Source of the DNA: Actinomycetota bacterium | Lineage (GTDB): Bacteria; Actinomycetota; UBA4738; HRBIN12 | Direction: 5' to 3' | DNA: 64,000 nucleotides | Assembly (NCBI GenBank): GCA_040881665.1 | Contig: JBBECT010000005.1 | Location: 326,138 to 390,137, forward strand | In this document: one piece after another, positions 16,709 to 24,388 of the stretch | Position numbering within the stretch: the first letter of the stretch is position 1 | How the letters are laid out: every line of letters starts with the position of its first letter | Made by a program: the position numbers and the translations under genes | The notes under the pieces: generated by a model | Seen by the model: only the letters and a program-made list of their open reading frames with translations | Told to the model about the DNA's origin: nothing | Database searches by the model: none

Positions 16709-17662
16709 TCATTCCCCGCCGAGGTCTACGAGCTTTCGGGTGCGAGCCACATCGACCGCGATCGCCTGGGTCAGCTCATCAGCTGAGTCGAAGCGGGTCT
16801 CGTCGCGCAGCCGCGCGTGGAACTCCACGGCGATCGGACCACCACGGAGCTCGCCCCCCGCGTAGTCGAGCAGGTAGGCCTCGACGTGCAGGGGTTCGGA
16901 CCCGAACGTCGGGTTGGTCCCGCAACTGATCGCCGCAACGAACCGACCGCCTGCGACGTTCGCGGCGCCCGCGTAGATCCCGGCGCCGGGTAGGAGCAGC
17001 CGCGGCCAGGTCCGAAGGTTGGCCGTGGGGTACCCGAGCCCCTTTCCACGACCTGCGCCGGCAACCACCTCGCCGTCGAGCACGAATCGACGTCCGAGAG
17101 CCGTCGTCGGCCAGTCCAGGTCGCCCGCCGCCAGCGCCTCGCGGATCGAGGAGGACGACACACGGCGACCGTCGACGTCGATCAGATCGACCGCCTCAGC
17201 GGTGAATCCGAATCTTTCGCCCTCGGTTCGCAGCGTCTCGATCGTGCCGGAGGCCTTGTGCCCGAAGGTGAAGTTCGCTCCGATCGCCACATGGCACGCG
17301 TGGAGCCCCTGGCTCAAGACCCGCTGCATGAATGCCTCGGGCGTCCACCTCGAGAGGCGTTCGCTGAACTCGAGGACCACGAGGTGATCGATACCGGTCT
17401 CCGAGATCAGCGCGGCCTTGCGTTCGACGGTCGTGAGCAGCCGCGGCTCCTTGCCCGGCGTAAGGATCTCCCGCGGGTGCTTGTCGAAGGTCACCGCCAC
17501 CGCCGGAACCGCGCGGGCCCGGGCCGCGCGGACCGCCGTGCGAAGGACCGTCTGGTGGCCGAGGTGGACCCCGTCGAAGAACCCGATCGTCACCACCGAT
17601 GCCGGGACGTCGAGCGGCGAGGCGTCGAGCCCGCGGTGCACGTGCATCCGGCCGGTTCCCAT
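16709..17662 (-). CDS. ribF: Bifunctional riboflavin kinase/FAD synthetase
   Basis: Makes FMN from riboflavin and FAD from FMN. The N-terminal nucleotidyltransferase has GFFDGVHLGHQ (residues 27-37) and the SSSSIREAL motif; the C-terminal kinase starts at RGKGLGYPTANL. I chose ATG 17662 because TACCCT lies 8 bases upstream, matching the leaderless pattern; longer (17719) and shorter (17647) starts exist in frame. Length of about 317 residues is normal. Elsewhere it lies with truB and rpsO; here a plus-strand operon separates it from truB. Confidence 0.94.
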   Translation of the reverse strand: MGTGRMHVHRGLDASPLDVPASVVTIGFFDGVHLGHQTVLRTAVRAARARAVPAVAVTFDKHPREILTPGKEPRLLTTVERKAALISETGIDHLVVLEFSERLSRWTPEAFMQRVLSQGLHACHVAIGANFTFGHKASGTIETLRTEGERFGFTAEAVDLIDVDGRRVSSSSIREALAAGDLDWPTTALGRRFVLDGEVVAGAGRGKGLGYPTANLRTWPRLLLPGAGIYAGAANVAGGRFVAAISCGTNPTFGSEPLHVEAYLLDYAGGELRGGPIAVEFHARLRDETRFDSADELTQAIAVDVARTRKLVDLGGE

Positions 17663-17670
17663 CGCCGGGC

Positions 17671-17719
17671 AGGGTACCCGAGAGCAGTCTGCGCCCGGTC
17701 GAGCCCGAGCGCCTACCAT
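17671..17719. promoter_or_regulatory. Divergent promoters of ribF and the OpuAC-like gene
   Basis: TACCCT (17671-17676, minus strand) ends 8 bases before the ribF ATG, and TACCAT (17714-17719, plus strand) ends 8 bases before the ATG at 17728. The two -10 boxes are 37 bases apart, and both predict leaderless mRNAs. Confidence 0.5.
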
Positions 17720-17727
17720 CGGTGCGG

Positions 17728-18696
17728 ATGCTCGGACCTCTCAATCGACTCGGCCGGATGCTCGCAGCCCTCGCCCTCGTGACACTCGTGGGGGCGGGGT
17801 GCACGGCCGGCCTCAGCAACGACGCGAACGACGCCCCCGTCGGGACGACCGGGAGCGCCCTCGGCGATGACACCGTCACGATCGGCGCCTTCAACTTCAA
17901 CGAGAGTCTCCTGCTCGCCGAGCTCTACGGTCAGGCGCTCGAGGCTGGGGGATTCCGCGTCGAACGGCGGCTGGATATCGGACCGCGCGAGATCGTCCTC
18001 CCGGCGCTCGAGCTCGGGATGCTCGAGCTGGTCCCCGAGTACGCGGGGGCAGCCCTCGAGTATTACTCGGACCGGCTTGCATCGGGGATCGGCACCCAGG
18101 GAACGCGCGCGCGGCTGTCGGAAGCGCTGGCCCCGATCGGACTGCGGGCGCTCGCCGCCGCCCCCGCCGAGGACCGGGATGCGCTCGCCGTCACCCGCGC
18201 CACGGCCGAACAGCACGACCTGCGCAGGGTGAGCGATCTGCACGATCTCGGTCCGCGATTCGTGCTGGGGGGACCCCCGGAGTGTCCTCTCCGTCCCACC
18301 TGCCTGCCGGGCCTCGAGCGTGTCTACGACTTGCGCTTCGAGGGCTTCGTCCCTCTCGACGTGGGTGGACCGGTGACCGCGCAGGCACTCTCCGAGGGCG
18401 TGGTGGATGTCGCTCAGGTGTTCACCACCGACGCGGACGTGCTGTTGAACGATTTCGTGGTGCTCGAGGACGATCGCGACCTGCAACCGGCGCAGAACGT
18501 CGTGCCGGTGATCCGCCGCGAGCTCGTCGAACGGTTCGGCCCCGAGCTCGTCGAGAGGGTCGACGCCGTCTCCCGTAGGCTCACGACCCGGGAGGTCGCG
18601 GTGATGGACGAGCTGATGGATCGAGGACGCTCCCCGAGCGCCGTGGCGGCGGAGTGGCTCGCGCGCGAGGGTCTCAGGGAGGGTCCGGCGGGCTAG
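17728..18696 (+). CDS. Lipoprotein of the glycine-betaine/choline (OpuAC/ProX-type) binding-protein family
   Basis: 322 residues. A lipoprotein signal peptide with lipobox VGAGC precedes a linker and a periplasmic-type binding domain. The domain has VTIGAFNFNESLLLAELYGQALE, then LELGMLELVPEYAGAALEYY and AEDRDALAVTRATAEQ, the usual order in ProX/OpuCC quaternary-amine binders. The ATPase and permease that such a protein normally serves are absent nearby, so it may be an orphan binder or act with the downstream membrane proteins. The frame continues past the next gene's GTG, overlapping it by 43 bases. ATG with TACCAT 8 bases upstream. Confidence 0.83.
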   Translation: MLGPLNRLGRMLAALALVTLVGAGCTAGLSNDANDAPVGTTGSALGDDTVTIGAFNFNESLLLAELYGQALEAGGFRVERRLDIGPREIVLPALELGMLELVPEYAGAALEYYSDRLASGIGTQGTRARLSEALAPIGLRALAAAPAEDRDALAVTRATAEQHDLRRVSDLHDLGPRFVLGGPPECPLRPTCLPGLERVYDLRFEGFVPLDVGGPVTAQALSEGVVDVAQVFTTDADVLLNDFVVLEDDRDLQPAQNVVPVIRRELVERFGPELVERVDAVSRRLTTREVAVMDELMDRGRSPSAVAAEWLAREGLREGPAG

Positions 18697-20447
18697 CCCC
18701 CGTCGGTCGGAACCGCAGGGGAACGCAGGAAGGGGAACAGACGACGGACACGAGCGGACCGATCGATCCCGGCCTGGCCGAGGAGCGTGACCGGCGGGTG
18801 CTGCCCGGCGCCGTTCGCCGGCGTCCCTCGGGCGAACCGCCGCCGTTGCCGCGCGGCGACCTCGGCGCGTCCGGTCGGTTCGTACTGACCTTGGCCTTGG
18901 TCTCGATCGCGACCGCGGTGCTGTTCCTGTTCTTCTCCGCCGGCGGAGGAGCAGCGAGCGAACGGTTCGAGGTCGCCCCGATGCGATGGCTCGCCGAGCA
19001 CCGGACCGGGTGGCTCACCACGATCGCCGACGCCGCGCACGATCTGACCGGGCTGTGGTTCGTCCGCTTGCTCGGCTGGTCGACGATGCTCGTGCTCATC
19101 GTCTTCCGGCGCTGGCGCCACCTCGTCGTGTTCGTGATCGCGATCCTGGCGCTCGAGATGACGGTCTTCCAGCTGCAAGCGCTCTTCGAACGGCCTCGCC
19201 CACTCGGGATCGTGATCCTCGGCGGGTGGGAGGGACCCTCGTTCCCCTCGCGCGACGTGGCCACGATCGCGATGATCTCGATGGGTATGGCGTACGCGCT
19301 GCTTCCCCATGGCCGTTGGCGGTACCGGGCCAAGTGGGCGGCAGGGGTCTTGATCGCCGCGGTGGCGCTCGCCCAGGTCTACCTGGGCGTCGCCCACGCC
19401 TCGGATGCGCTGACCGGTGCTCTGCTCGGCTTCGTCTTCGCCGTCGGAGCGTTCCGCATCTTCTGCCCGAACGACACCTTCCCGGTCGCCTACGGCCGGG
19501 GGAACTCCGCTCACCTGGACCTGGACGGGCCGCGCGGCGAAGCGATCCGGAGTGCCGTGGCGGACGAGCTCGGCCTGCAGGTCGTCGCTATCGAACCGTT
19601 CGGACTCGCGGGCTCCGGCGGCTCGAGCCCGATGCGGCTGCGGGTCGAAGGGGCATCGGCCCCGTACCTGTTCGCCAAGCTCTACGCGACCCAGCACGTC
19701 CGCGCCGATCGCTGGTATAAGACCGGCCGCACGATCCGCTACGGAGCACTCGAGGACGAGAAACCGTTCAAGTCGGTCCGCCAACTGGTGGAGTACGAGG
19801 ACTACGCGTTGCGTCTGATGCGCGACTCCGGGATCCCCGTCGCCGATCCGTACGGCATCGTCGAGATCACCCCGGAACGCGAGTACCTGATCGTCACCGA
19901 GTTCTTCGACGGTGCCACGGAGATCTCGGAAGCGGAGGTCGATGACCGCGTGATCGACGACGGCCTCCTCCTGGTGCGCAAACTCTGGGACGCGGGCCTG
20001 GCCCACCGCGATATCAAGCCCGCGAACCTGCTCGTGCGCGACGGACGCCTCCAGGTGATCGACGTCGCGTTCGGGCAGGTCCGCCCCTCCCCGTGGAGGC
20101 AGGCGGTCGACCTTGCCAACATGATGCTTGTTCTCGGGCTTTACTCCGAACCCGAGCGGGTCTACGAGCGGGCGCTCGCGTTCTTCACGCCGGAAGAGAT
20201 CTCCGAGGCATTCGCCGCGACCTACGGGATGGCGAGCCCGTCGCAGTTGCGCGCGGAGCTGAAAGCGGAGAACAAGAAGGACGGCACCGACCTCGTCGCG
20301 CGATTCCGCGAGCTCGCGCCCGCGAACGAACGCATCTCGATCCAGCGATGGAGCTGGCGCCGGGTCGGCCTCACCACCGGTGTCGCGCTCTCGGGGCTGA
20401 TCCTGCTGTCCCTCGCGTTCAGCATGATCCAGCGGGGGATCCTGTGA
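18654..20447 (+). CDS. Fusion of a degenerate PAP2 membrane domain with a protein-kinase-like domain
   Basis: 597 residues. Residues about 75-275 form a PAP2-type membrane domain with FERPRP (near 180), but the lysine before it is absent, the PSGH histidine is replaced (FPSRDVA, near 194), and only the last His/Asp (GVAHASDAL, near 244) remain. Phosphatase activity is therefore doubtful. Residues about 300-560 form a kinase-like domain with a candidate ATP lysine (LFAKLYA), an alpha-C Glu (LVEYEDYAL), a complete catalytic loop HRDIKPANLL (451-460) and a metal Asp in VIDVAFGQ in place of DFG. One more membrane helix ends the chain. The GTG start overlaps the previous gene and is uncertain; a GGAAGGGG at 18.73 kb has no standard start after it. 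Confidence 0.78.
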   Translation: MARARGSQGGSGGLAPVGRNRRGTQEGEQTTDTSGPIDPGLAEERDRRVLPGAVRRRPSGEPPPLPRGDLGASGRFVLTLALVSIATAVLFLFFSAGGGAASERFEVAPMRWLAEHRTGWLTTIADAAHDLTGLWFVRLLGWSTMLVLIVFRRWRHLVVFVIAILALEMTVFQLQALFERPRPLGIVILGGWEGPSFPSRDVATIAMISMGMAYALLPHGRWRYRAKWAAGVLIAAVALAQVYLGVAHASDALTGALLGFVFAVGAFRIFCPNDTFPVAYGRGNSAHLDLDGPRGEAIRSAVADELGLQVVAIEPFGLAGSGGSSPMRLRVEGASAPYLFAKLYATQHVRADRWYKTGRTIRYGALEDEKPFKSVRQLVEYEDYALRLMRDSGIPVADPYGIVEITPEREYLIVTEFFDGATEISEAEVDDRVIDDGLLLVRKLWDAGLAHRDIKPANLLVRDGRLQVIDVAFGQVRPSPWRQAVDLANMMLVLGLYSEPERVYERALAFFTPEEISEAFAATYGMASPSQLRAELKAENKKDGTDLVARFRELAPANERISIQRWSWRRVGLTTGVALSGLILLSLAFSMIQRGIL

Positions 20448-21037
20448 CCGTCCGTCTCATCACCCGTGGCCTGATCGTCTGTTGCCTCGCCCTCGCGGTA
20501 ACGGGACTGACGGCGTGTGCCACGAACAACGTCGGTGCGCCGATGTGCCGAACCGAGGCGGACCTGCCGGCCAGGGTCCTCGTCGCACAGTCGATCCCCG
20601 AGGCGACGCTGCTCCCGTGTATCGAGGTGTTGCCGGCCGGGTGGGGCTTCGGCGGCATGACCGTCGCGCGTGGCAACACCGTCTTCACACTCGACAACGA
20701 CCGGGGCGGATCGGATGCGCTCCGGGTGAGCCTGACACCGGCATGCGACGTCGGTGACGCCCGGCCGCAGCGAGCGCAAGGGGACGAGATCGGGACCTCG
20801 AAGTTCGTGCTTCCCATCGAGGCCGACGATCGGATCCTGCCCGGGACGACCTACTACCGGTACCCGGGTGCCTGCGTGACCGTGGAGTTCGTGCTTCCAC
20901 CCGAGAGCCCTTCGACCCTGTTCGCCGAGGGCTCCACCGCCCTCTCGTTCGTTCCCAGGGACGAGGTCGCGGCCCAGGTCGACGAGGAGGTGGGTGTCCC
21001 CCTCTGCGGGGCGGGAGCACCACCGTGTCCCGGCTAG
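20444..21037 (+). CDS. Putative lipoprotein in the PAP2-kinase operon
   Basis: 197 residues, unknown family. The GTG start overlaps the preceding stop (GTGA). A signal peptide (GLIVCCLALAVTGL) ends in the lipobox LTAC, so the protein should be lipid-anchored outside the cell. The mature part has eight or so cysteines (for example CRTE, LPCIEV, ACDVG, GACVTVEF, LCGAGAPPC), enough for several disulfides, and a beta-rich pattern. The last 13 bases overlap the next PAP2 gene. Co-translation suggests a shared role with the kinase fusion, perhaps as an extracellular sensor or partner. Confidence 0.65.
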   Translation: MTVRLITRGLIVCCLALAVTGLTACATNNVGAPMCRTEADLPARVLVAQSIPEATLLPCIEVLPAGWGFGGMTVARGNTVFTLDNDRGGSDALRVSLTPACDVGDARPQRAQGDEIGTSKFVLPIEADDRILPGTTYYRYPGACVTVEFVLPPESPSTLFAEGSTALSFVPRDEVAAQVDEEVGVPLCGAGAPPCPG

Positions 21038-21759
21038 ACGCGCGCCCGCCCGCGATCGTCGAGCGGCGTCGCGAGATGCTCCACGATCATCGTCGAGCGC
21101 TCGCCTGGGCGGTCGTCCTCGGCATCACGCTCGTCGCGCTCTTCGTCCTGATGGGTAACGCCGTCACCCGGGCCTCGATCGATCGCTTCGACCTCGACCT
21201 GTACGAGGTGGTGAACCGGATCCGCGTCGGCCTCGTCGACGAGTTCGCGAAGGTGCTCGATGTCCTCGGCAGTGTCTGGGTCACGACACCGATCCGGATC
21301 GGTGTCGCCGCCTGGCTGATCTACCGACGCAGATGGGCGGCACTGTCCGCGTGGCTGTTGACGTGGGTCTTCGTCGAGGCGAGCACCTCGATAGCAAAGG
21401 TGGTGTACGACCGGCCACGGCCGCCGGCGCCACTCGTCGCCACCAGCGGCGCGTCGTTCCCGTCCGGCCACGCTTCGGCGACCGCCGCGACCGCGGTCTG
21501 CCTGGTGATCGTCCTGCTCAAACCGGGCCGTCGGCGCCTGCGTTGGGAGTTGACGGCCGTCGGGATCACCCTGCTCATGGCGTCCTCACGGGTCTTCCTC
21601 AACGCCCATTGGTTCACCGACACGGTGGGCGGCGTCCTGCTCGGGGCGGCGATCGCCGTCGGGACCGCAGCCATGGTCTCGGAGGTACGCGAGGTCTGGT
21701 GGCGTCACCAGACCGAAGCGGACCCCGAGGAAGCGCCCCCCGAGCCCGGGCCACTCTAG
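21025..21759 (+). CDS. PAP2-superfamily membrane phosphatase
   Basis: 244 residues with five to six membrane helices. All three acid-phosphatase motifs are intact: KVVYDRPRP, FPSGHAS, and SSRVFLNAHWFTD, so it should hydrolyse a lipid or isoprenyl (di)phosphate at the outer membrane face, for example undecaprenyl-PP or phosphatidate. Contrast with the degenerate PAP2 domain two genes upstream. The GTG start overlaps the lipoprotein end by 13 bases; ATG at residue 18 is an alternative. Its TAG and the convergent truB TAG share the palindrome CTAG. Confidence 0.9.
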   Translation: MSRLDARPPAIVERRREMLHDHRRALAWAVVLGITLVALFVLMGNAVTRASIDRFDLDLYEVVNRIRVGLVDEFAKVLDVLGSVWVTTPIRIGVAAWLIYRRRWAALSAWLLTWVFVEASTSIAKVVYDRPRPPAPLVATSGASFPSGHASATAATAVCLVIVLLKPGRRRLRWELTAVGITLLMASSRVFLNAHWFTDTVGGVLLGAAIAVGTAAMVSEVREVWWRHQTEADPEEAPPEPGPL

Positions 21760-22661
21760 CCGGGAGTCCGGTCGGCGTCGGCCGGGGCGATGATCACCTC
21801 GGGGCGCGCCTTCGTGCCTTCATCGGTGTAGATCCCGATCAGGCGCCCGCCGGGCGCGAAGACGCCGTAGGGACCCGCGATCCCGGCGGGCCCGAGGATC
21901 CTTCCGTGCGAAGCGGCGATCGCCTCTTCGGGATGCAGATCCAGGTGTGGGAGATGGGCGACCGCTCGATCCATCGGCAGCGGCGCGCCCGGGTCGTCCG
22001 GAGGGGTCGCGTCCTCGATTGCGAAGGGACCGATCCGCGTTCGAACGAGCCGCGTGAGGTGGGCGCCGCACCCGAGACGGTCGCCGACGTCGGCCAGCAG
22101 CACCCGCACGTAGGTCCCACTCGAACACGTCACGCGGAAATCGATGTCCGGGGCTTCGAACCGTGTGACCGCGAACCGCTCGACGTGGATCGGTCGGGCA
22201 TCCGCCTCGAGTCGTTCTCCGGCGCGAGCGGCTTCGTAGAGCTTGCGTCCGCCCACCTTGACCGCCGAGTACGCGGGAGGACGCTGCATCGATGCCCCCA
22301 CGAGCGCCGCGGCTGCGGCATCGAGCTCCGCGGTCCCCACCTCGACGGCTGAGGTGGCCACGATCTCCCCTAGCGCGTCGAGGGTGTCCGTCGTCACCCC
22401 GAGGCGCGCGGTGCCCTCGTAGGTCTTCGGAAGGTCCGCGAGGAACCGCAACAGGCGTGTGGCCCGTCCGACGCCGACGAGCAGGACGCCGGTAGCCATC
22501 GGGTCGAGCGTGCCCGCGTGACCGACTTTGCGCGTGCCGAGCGCCCGGCGGATCGTGTCGACGGCGTCGTGCGACGTGGCTCCGCCGGGCTTGCCGATCA
22601 CGAGCAGACCGTCGGGACCTGTGCCGTCGCCGCGCGCGCCACCATGGCGGGGATCGCTCAC
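21756..22661 (-). CDS. truB: tRNA pseudouridine-55 synthase
   Basis: Converts U55 to pseudouridine in the T-loop of tRNAs. The 301-residue protein starts at GTG 22661, overlapping the nrnA stop (GTGA). Motifs are DGLLVIGKPGGATSHD, VGHAGTLDPMATGVL (the catalytic Asp), and RPPAYSAVKVGGRKLYE. The C-terminal part is a PUA-like domain. It ends the proS-rimP-...-truB gene run, as in most bacteria. Confidence 0.96.
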   Translation of the reverse strand: MSDPRHGGARGDGTGPDGLLVIGKPGGATSHDAVDTIRRALGTRKVGHAGTLDPMATGVLLVGVGRATRLLRFLADLPKTYEGTARLGVTTDTLDALGEIVATSAVEVGTAELDAAAAALVGASMQRPPAYSAVKVGGRKLYEAARAGERLEADARPIHVERFAVTRFEAPDIDFRVTCSSGTYVRVLLADVGDRLGCGAHLTRLVRTRIGPFAIEDATPPDDPGAPLPMDRAVAHLPHLDLHPEEAIAASHGRILGPAGIAGPYGVFAPGGRLIGIYTDEGTKARPEVIIAPADADRTPG

Positions 22662-23653
22662 GGAGCGACGGGCTCGCCGCGCAGAGCGGCGCGGATCCGG
22701 GTGACGCTCTCGGCGAGTCCGTGCTTCGAGGTGTACCCGGCTGCCAGCCGGTGTCCGCCGCCGCCGAAGGCCGCCGCGACGGCGGCCACGTCGTGGTCGC
22801 CACGTGAGCGCATCGACACCTTGAATCGGCCGTCCTTCTGCTGCTTCAACACGGCTGCGACGTCGGCCTCGCGGGAGGTGCGGATCGCATCGATCAGATC
22901 GTCCGTCTCCTGCGGATGCACACCCGACCCTTGCAGATCGGCCTGCGTGAGATAGGTCCAGACGAACCGATCGTCCGCCTCCAGCACCGCCCGCTGGAGT
23001 GCGGCGCCGAGCAGTCGGATGTAGGCGAATCGATTGTCCTCGTAGAGCGCCTGCACGAGCCGCGCATGGTCGAAGTCGCGCTCGCGTAGCTCGGCCGCCA
23101 CGCGAAGGGTCTCCGGCGAGGTCGCCTCGTACTGGAACCGTCCCGTGTCGGTAACGATCCCCGCGTACAGGCACACCGCGGTCTCGACCGGGAGCTCTCC
23201 CCCGATCGCGCGCACGAGGCGATACACGACCTCGGCCGTCGACGAGGCCGTGGGATCGATCAGACCGATCGTCCCGAGCCCGTCGTTGCTCACGTGATGA
23301 TCGATCCAGATCAGTTCCCCGGCCTTCGCCGCGGCGCCTCCGAGCGCACCGAGCCGGTCGGACGACGCGCAGTCGCAGGTGACCATGACCTCGGGACGCT
23401 TGGGGAACTCCTTCACGGGAACGAGATCGTCGCTGCCGGGCAGCAACGCCGCCCAGCGCGGCGGCTCGAGGGGCTCGTTCGGGAAGGAACAGACGGTGGT
23501 GGTCCCGCGCGTGCGCAAGAAGTTCGACAACCCCAGCATCGACCCCAGAGCGTCCGCGTCGGGATTCACGTGACAAGCGATCGCGACCGACGACGCTTCC
23601 GCGAGAACCGCAGTGGCTCGATCGAGCTCGTACCGCGCAGCCTGCTCCTTCAT
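22658..23653 (-). CDS. nrnA: DHH/DHHA1 phosphoesterase (NrnA-type nano-RNase / pAp phosphatase)
   Basis: 331 residues. The DHH domain carries HVNPDADALGS, VTCDCASSDRLG and the signature DHHVSNDGLG; DHHA1 ends with GGGGHRLAAGY, the RNA-binding GGGH loop. Family members degrade 2-4-mer RNAs or dephosphorylate 3'-phosphoadenosine 5'-phosphate; some cleave cyclic dinucleotides. The ATG at 23653 overlaps the rbfA stop (ATGA) and has GGGGGA upstream, so the longer upstream frame is rejected. It lies between rbfA and truB, its usual place in actinobacteria. Confidence 0.93.
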   Translation of the reverse strand: MKEQAARYELDRATAVLAEASSVAIACHVNPDADALGSMLGLSNFLRTRGTTTVCSFPNEPLEPPRWAALLPGSDDLVPVKEFPKRPEVMVTCDCASSDRLGALGGAAAKAGELIWIDHHVSNDGLGTIGLIDPTASSTAEVVYRLVRAIGGELPVETAVCLYAGIVTDTGRFQYEATSPETLRVAAELRERDFDHARLVQALYEDNRFAYIRLLGAALQRAVLEADDRFVWTYLTQADLQGSGVHPQETDDLIDAIRTSREADVAAVLKQQKDGRFKVSMRSRGDHDVAAVAAAFGGGGHRLAAGYTSKHGLAESVTRIRAALRGEPVAP

Positions 23654-24060
23654 CCGTCCCCCCGCTCGTGGAGCTGCCGCAGCAGCTCGTCGATCCGCTC
23701 TCCCTGCTCCCGGGTCGGGTCCTGCTCGAAGTGCAGCTCGGGCAGGAACTTCAACCGTACCTGACGACCGACGACCGACCGCAGGTGCGGCGTCGCCGAG
23801 CGGAGCCCGGCTGCGGTCGCCCTGCGCTCGGAGTCCGAGCCCATCGTCGTGTAGTAGATCCACGCATGCCGCAGATCGGGCGAAGCCTTCGCGCCGGTGA
23901 TCGTCACGAAACCGATCCTCGGGTCCTTCAGGCTCGGAAGCTCCTGGGCCAGCACCTCACGGATCTCCTCGGCAACGCGGCTCGGTCGGGCGCTCGACTC
24001 CCCAGGGGGGCGTGGCGCCCGTGGCGCTCCGATCCCCGGGGTCGTTTCGTGTTCCGTCAC
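23650..24060 (-). CDS. rbfA: Ribosome-binding factor A
   Basis: 30S maturation factor needed for 16S 5'-end processing and cold adaptation. The 136-residue protein starts at GTG 24060, overlapping the DUF503 stop. After a Pro/Gly-rich N-terminus of about 25 residues comes the family core RVAEEIREVLAQELPSLKDPR and the KH-like fold ending in RLKFLPELHFEQD. The upstream open frame (84 codons) is not supported. Confidence 0.94.
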   Translation of the reverse strand: MTEHETTPGIGAPRAPRPPGESSARPSRVAEEIREVLAQELPSLKDPRIGFVTITGAKASPDLRHAWIYYTTMGSDSERRATAAGLRSATPHLRSVVGRQVRLKFLPELHFEQDPTREQGERIDELLRQLHERGDG

Positions 24061-24353
24061 GCGTCCTCCGGATCGTGCATCGACACCTCGCGATCGATCA
24101 GTTCGACCCCCGGATGGACCTCCACGAAGCGTTCGACCTCGTGGAGCACGCGCTTGAGGTGGTAGCCCTCTCCTCCGACCACCGCCACTCCGATCGCGCT
24201 GCGTTGCCAGAGATCCTGGTGGTCCACTTCGGCCACCGCGATCGGGAACTTCGCCCGCAACCCGCCCGTCAGAGCCTTCACGACGTGCCGCTTCGCTTTG
24301 AGCGAGCCACAACCGGGGATCCGGAGGTCGAACCGTTCCACCGCGACGAGCAT
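24057..24353 (-). CDS. DUF503 family protein
   Basis: 98 residues. The conserved pattern LRIPGCGSLKAKRHVVKAL followed by VAEVDHQDLWQRSAIGVAVV is characteristic of DUF503, a small ferredoxin-like-fold protein of unknown function found between infB and rbfA in many actinobacteria and other phyla. Location suggests a role in translation or ribosome assembly. ATG 24353 has GAGGTG 3-4 bases upstream and is preferred over an upstream GTG. Confidence 0.92.
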   Translation of the reverse strand: MLVAVERFDLRIPGCGSLKAKRHVVKALTGGLRAKFPIAVAEVDHQDLWQRSAIGVAVVGGEGYHLKRVLHEVERFVEVHPGVELIDREVSMHDPEDA

Positions 24354-24388
24354 GAGCACCTCGTGACGCGCGTCGACACTGCCCTGCG

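Noticed and set aside
18700-18770. ATC or ACG start for the PAP2-kinase gene
   Set aside because: GGAAGGGG is present, but no candidate codon has both good spacing and a conserved protein start, so I kept the GTG at 18654.
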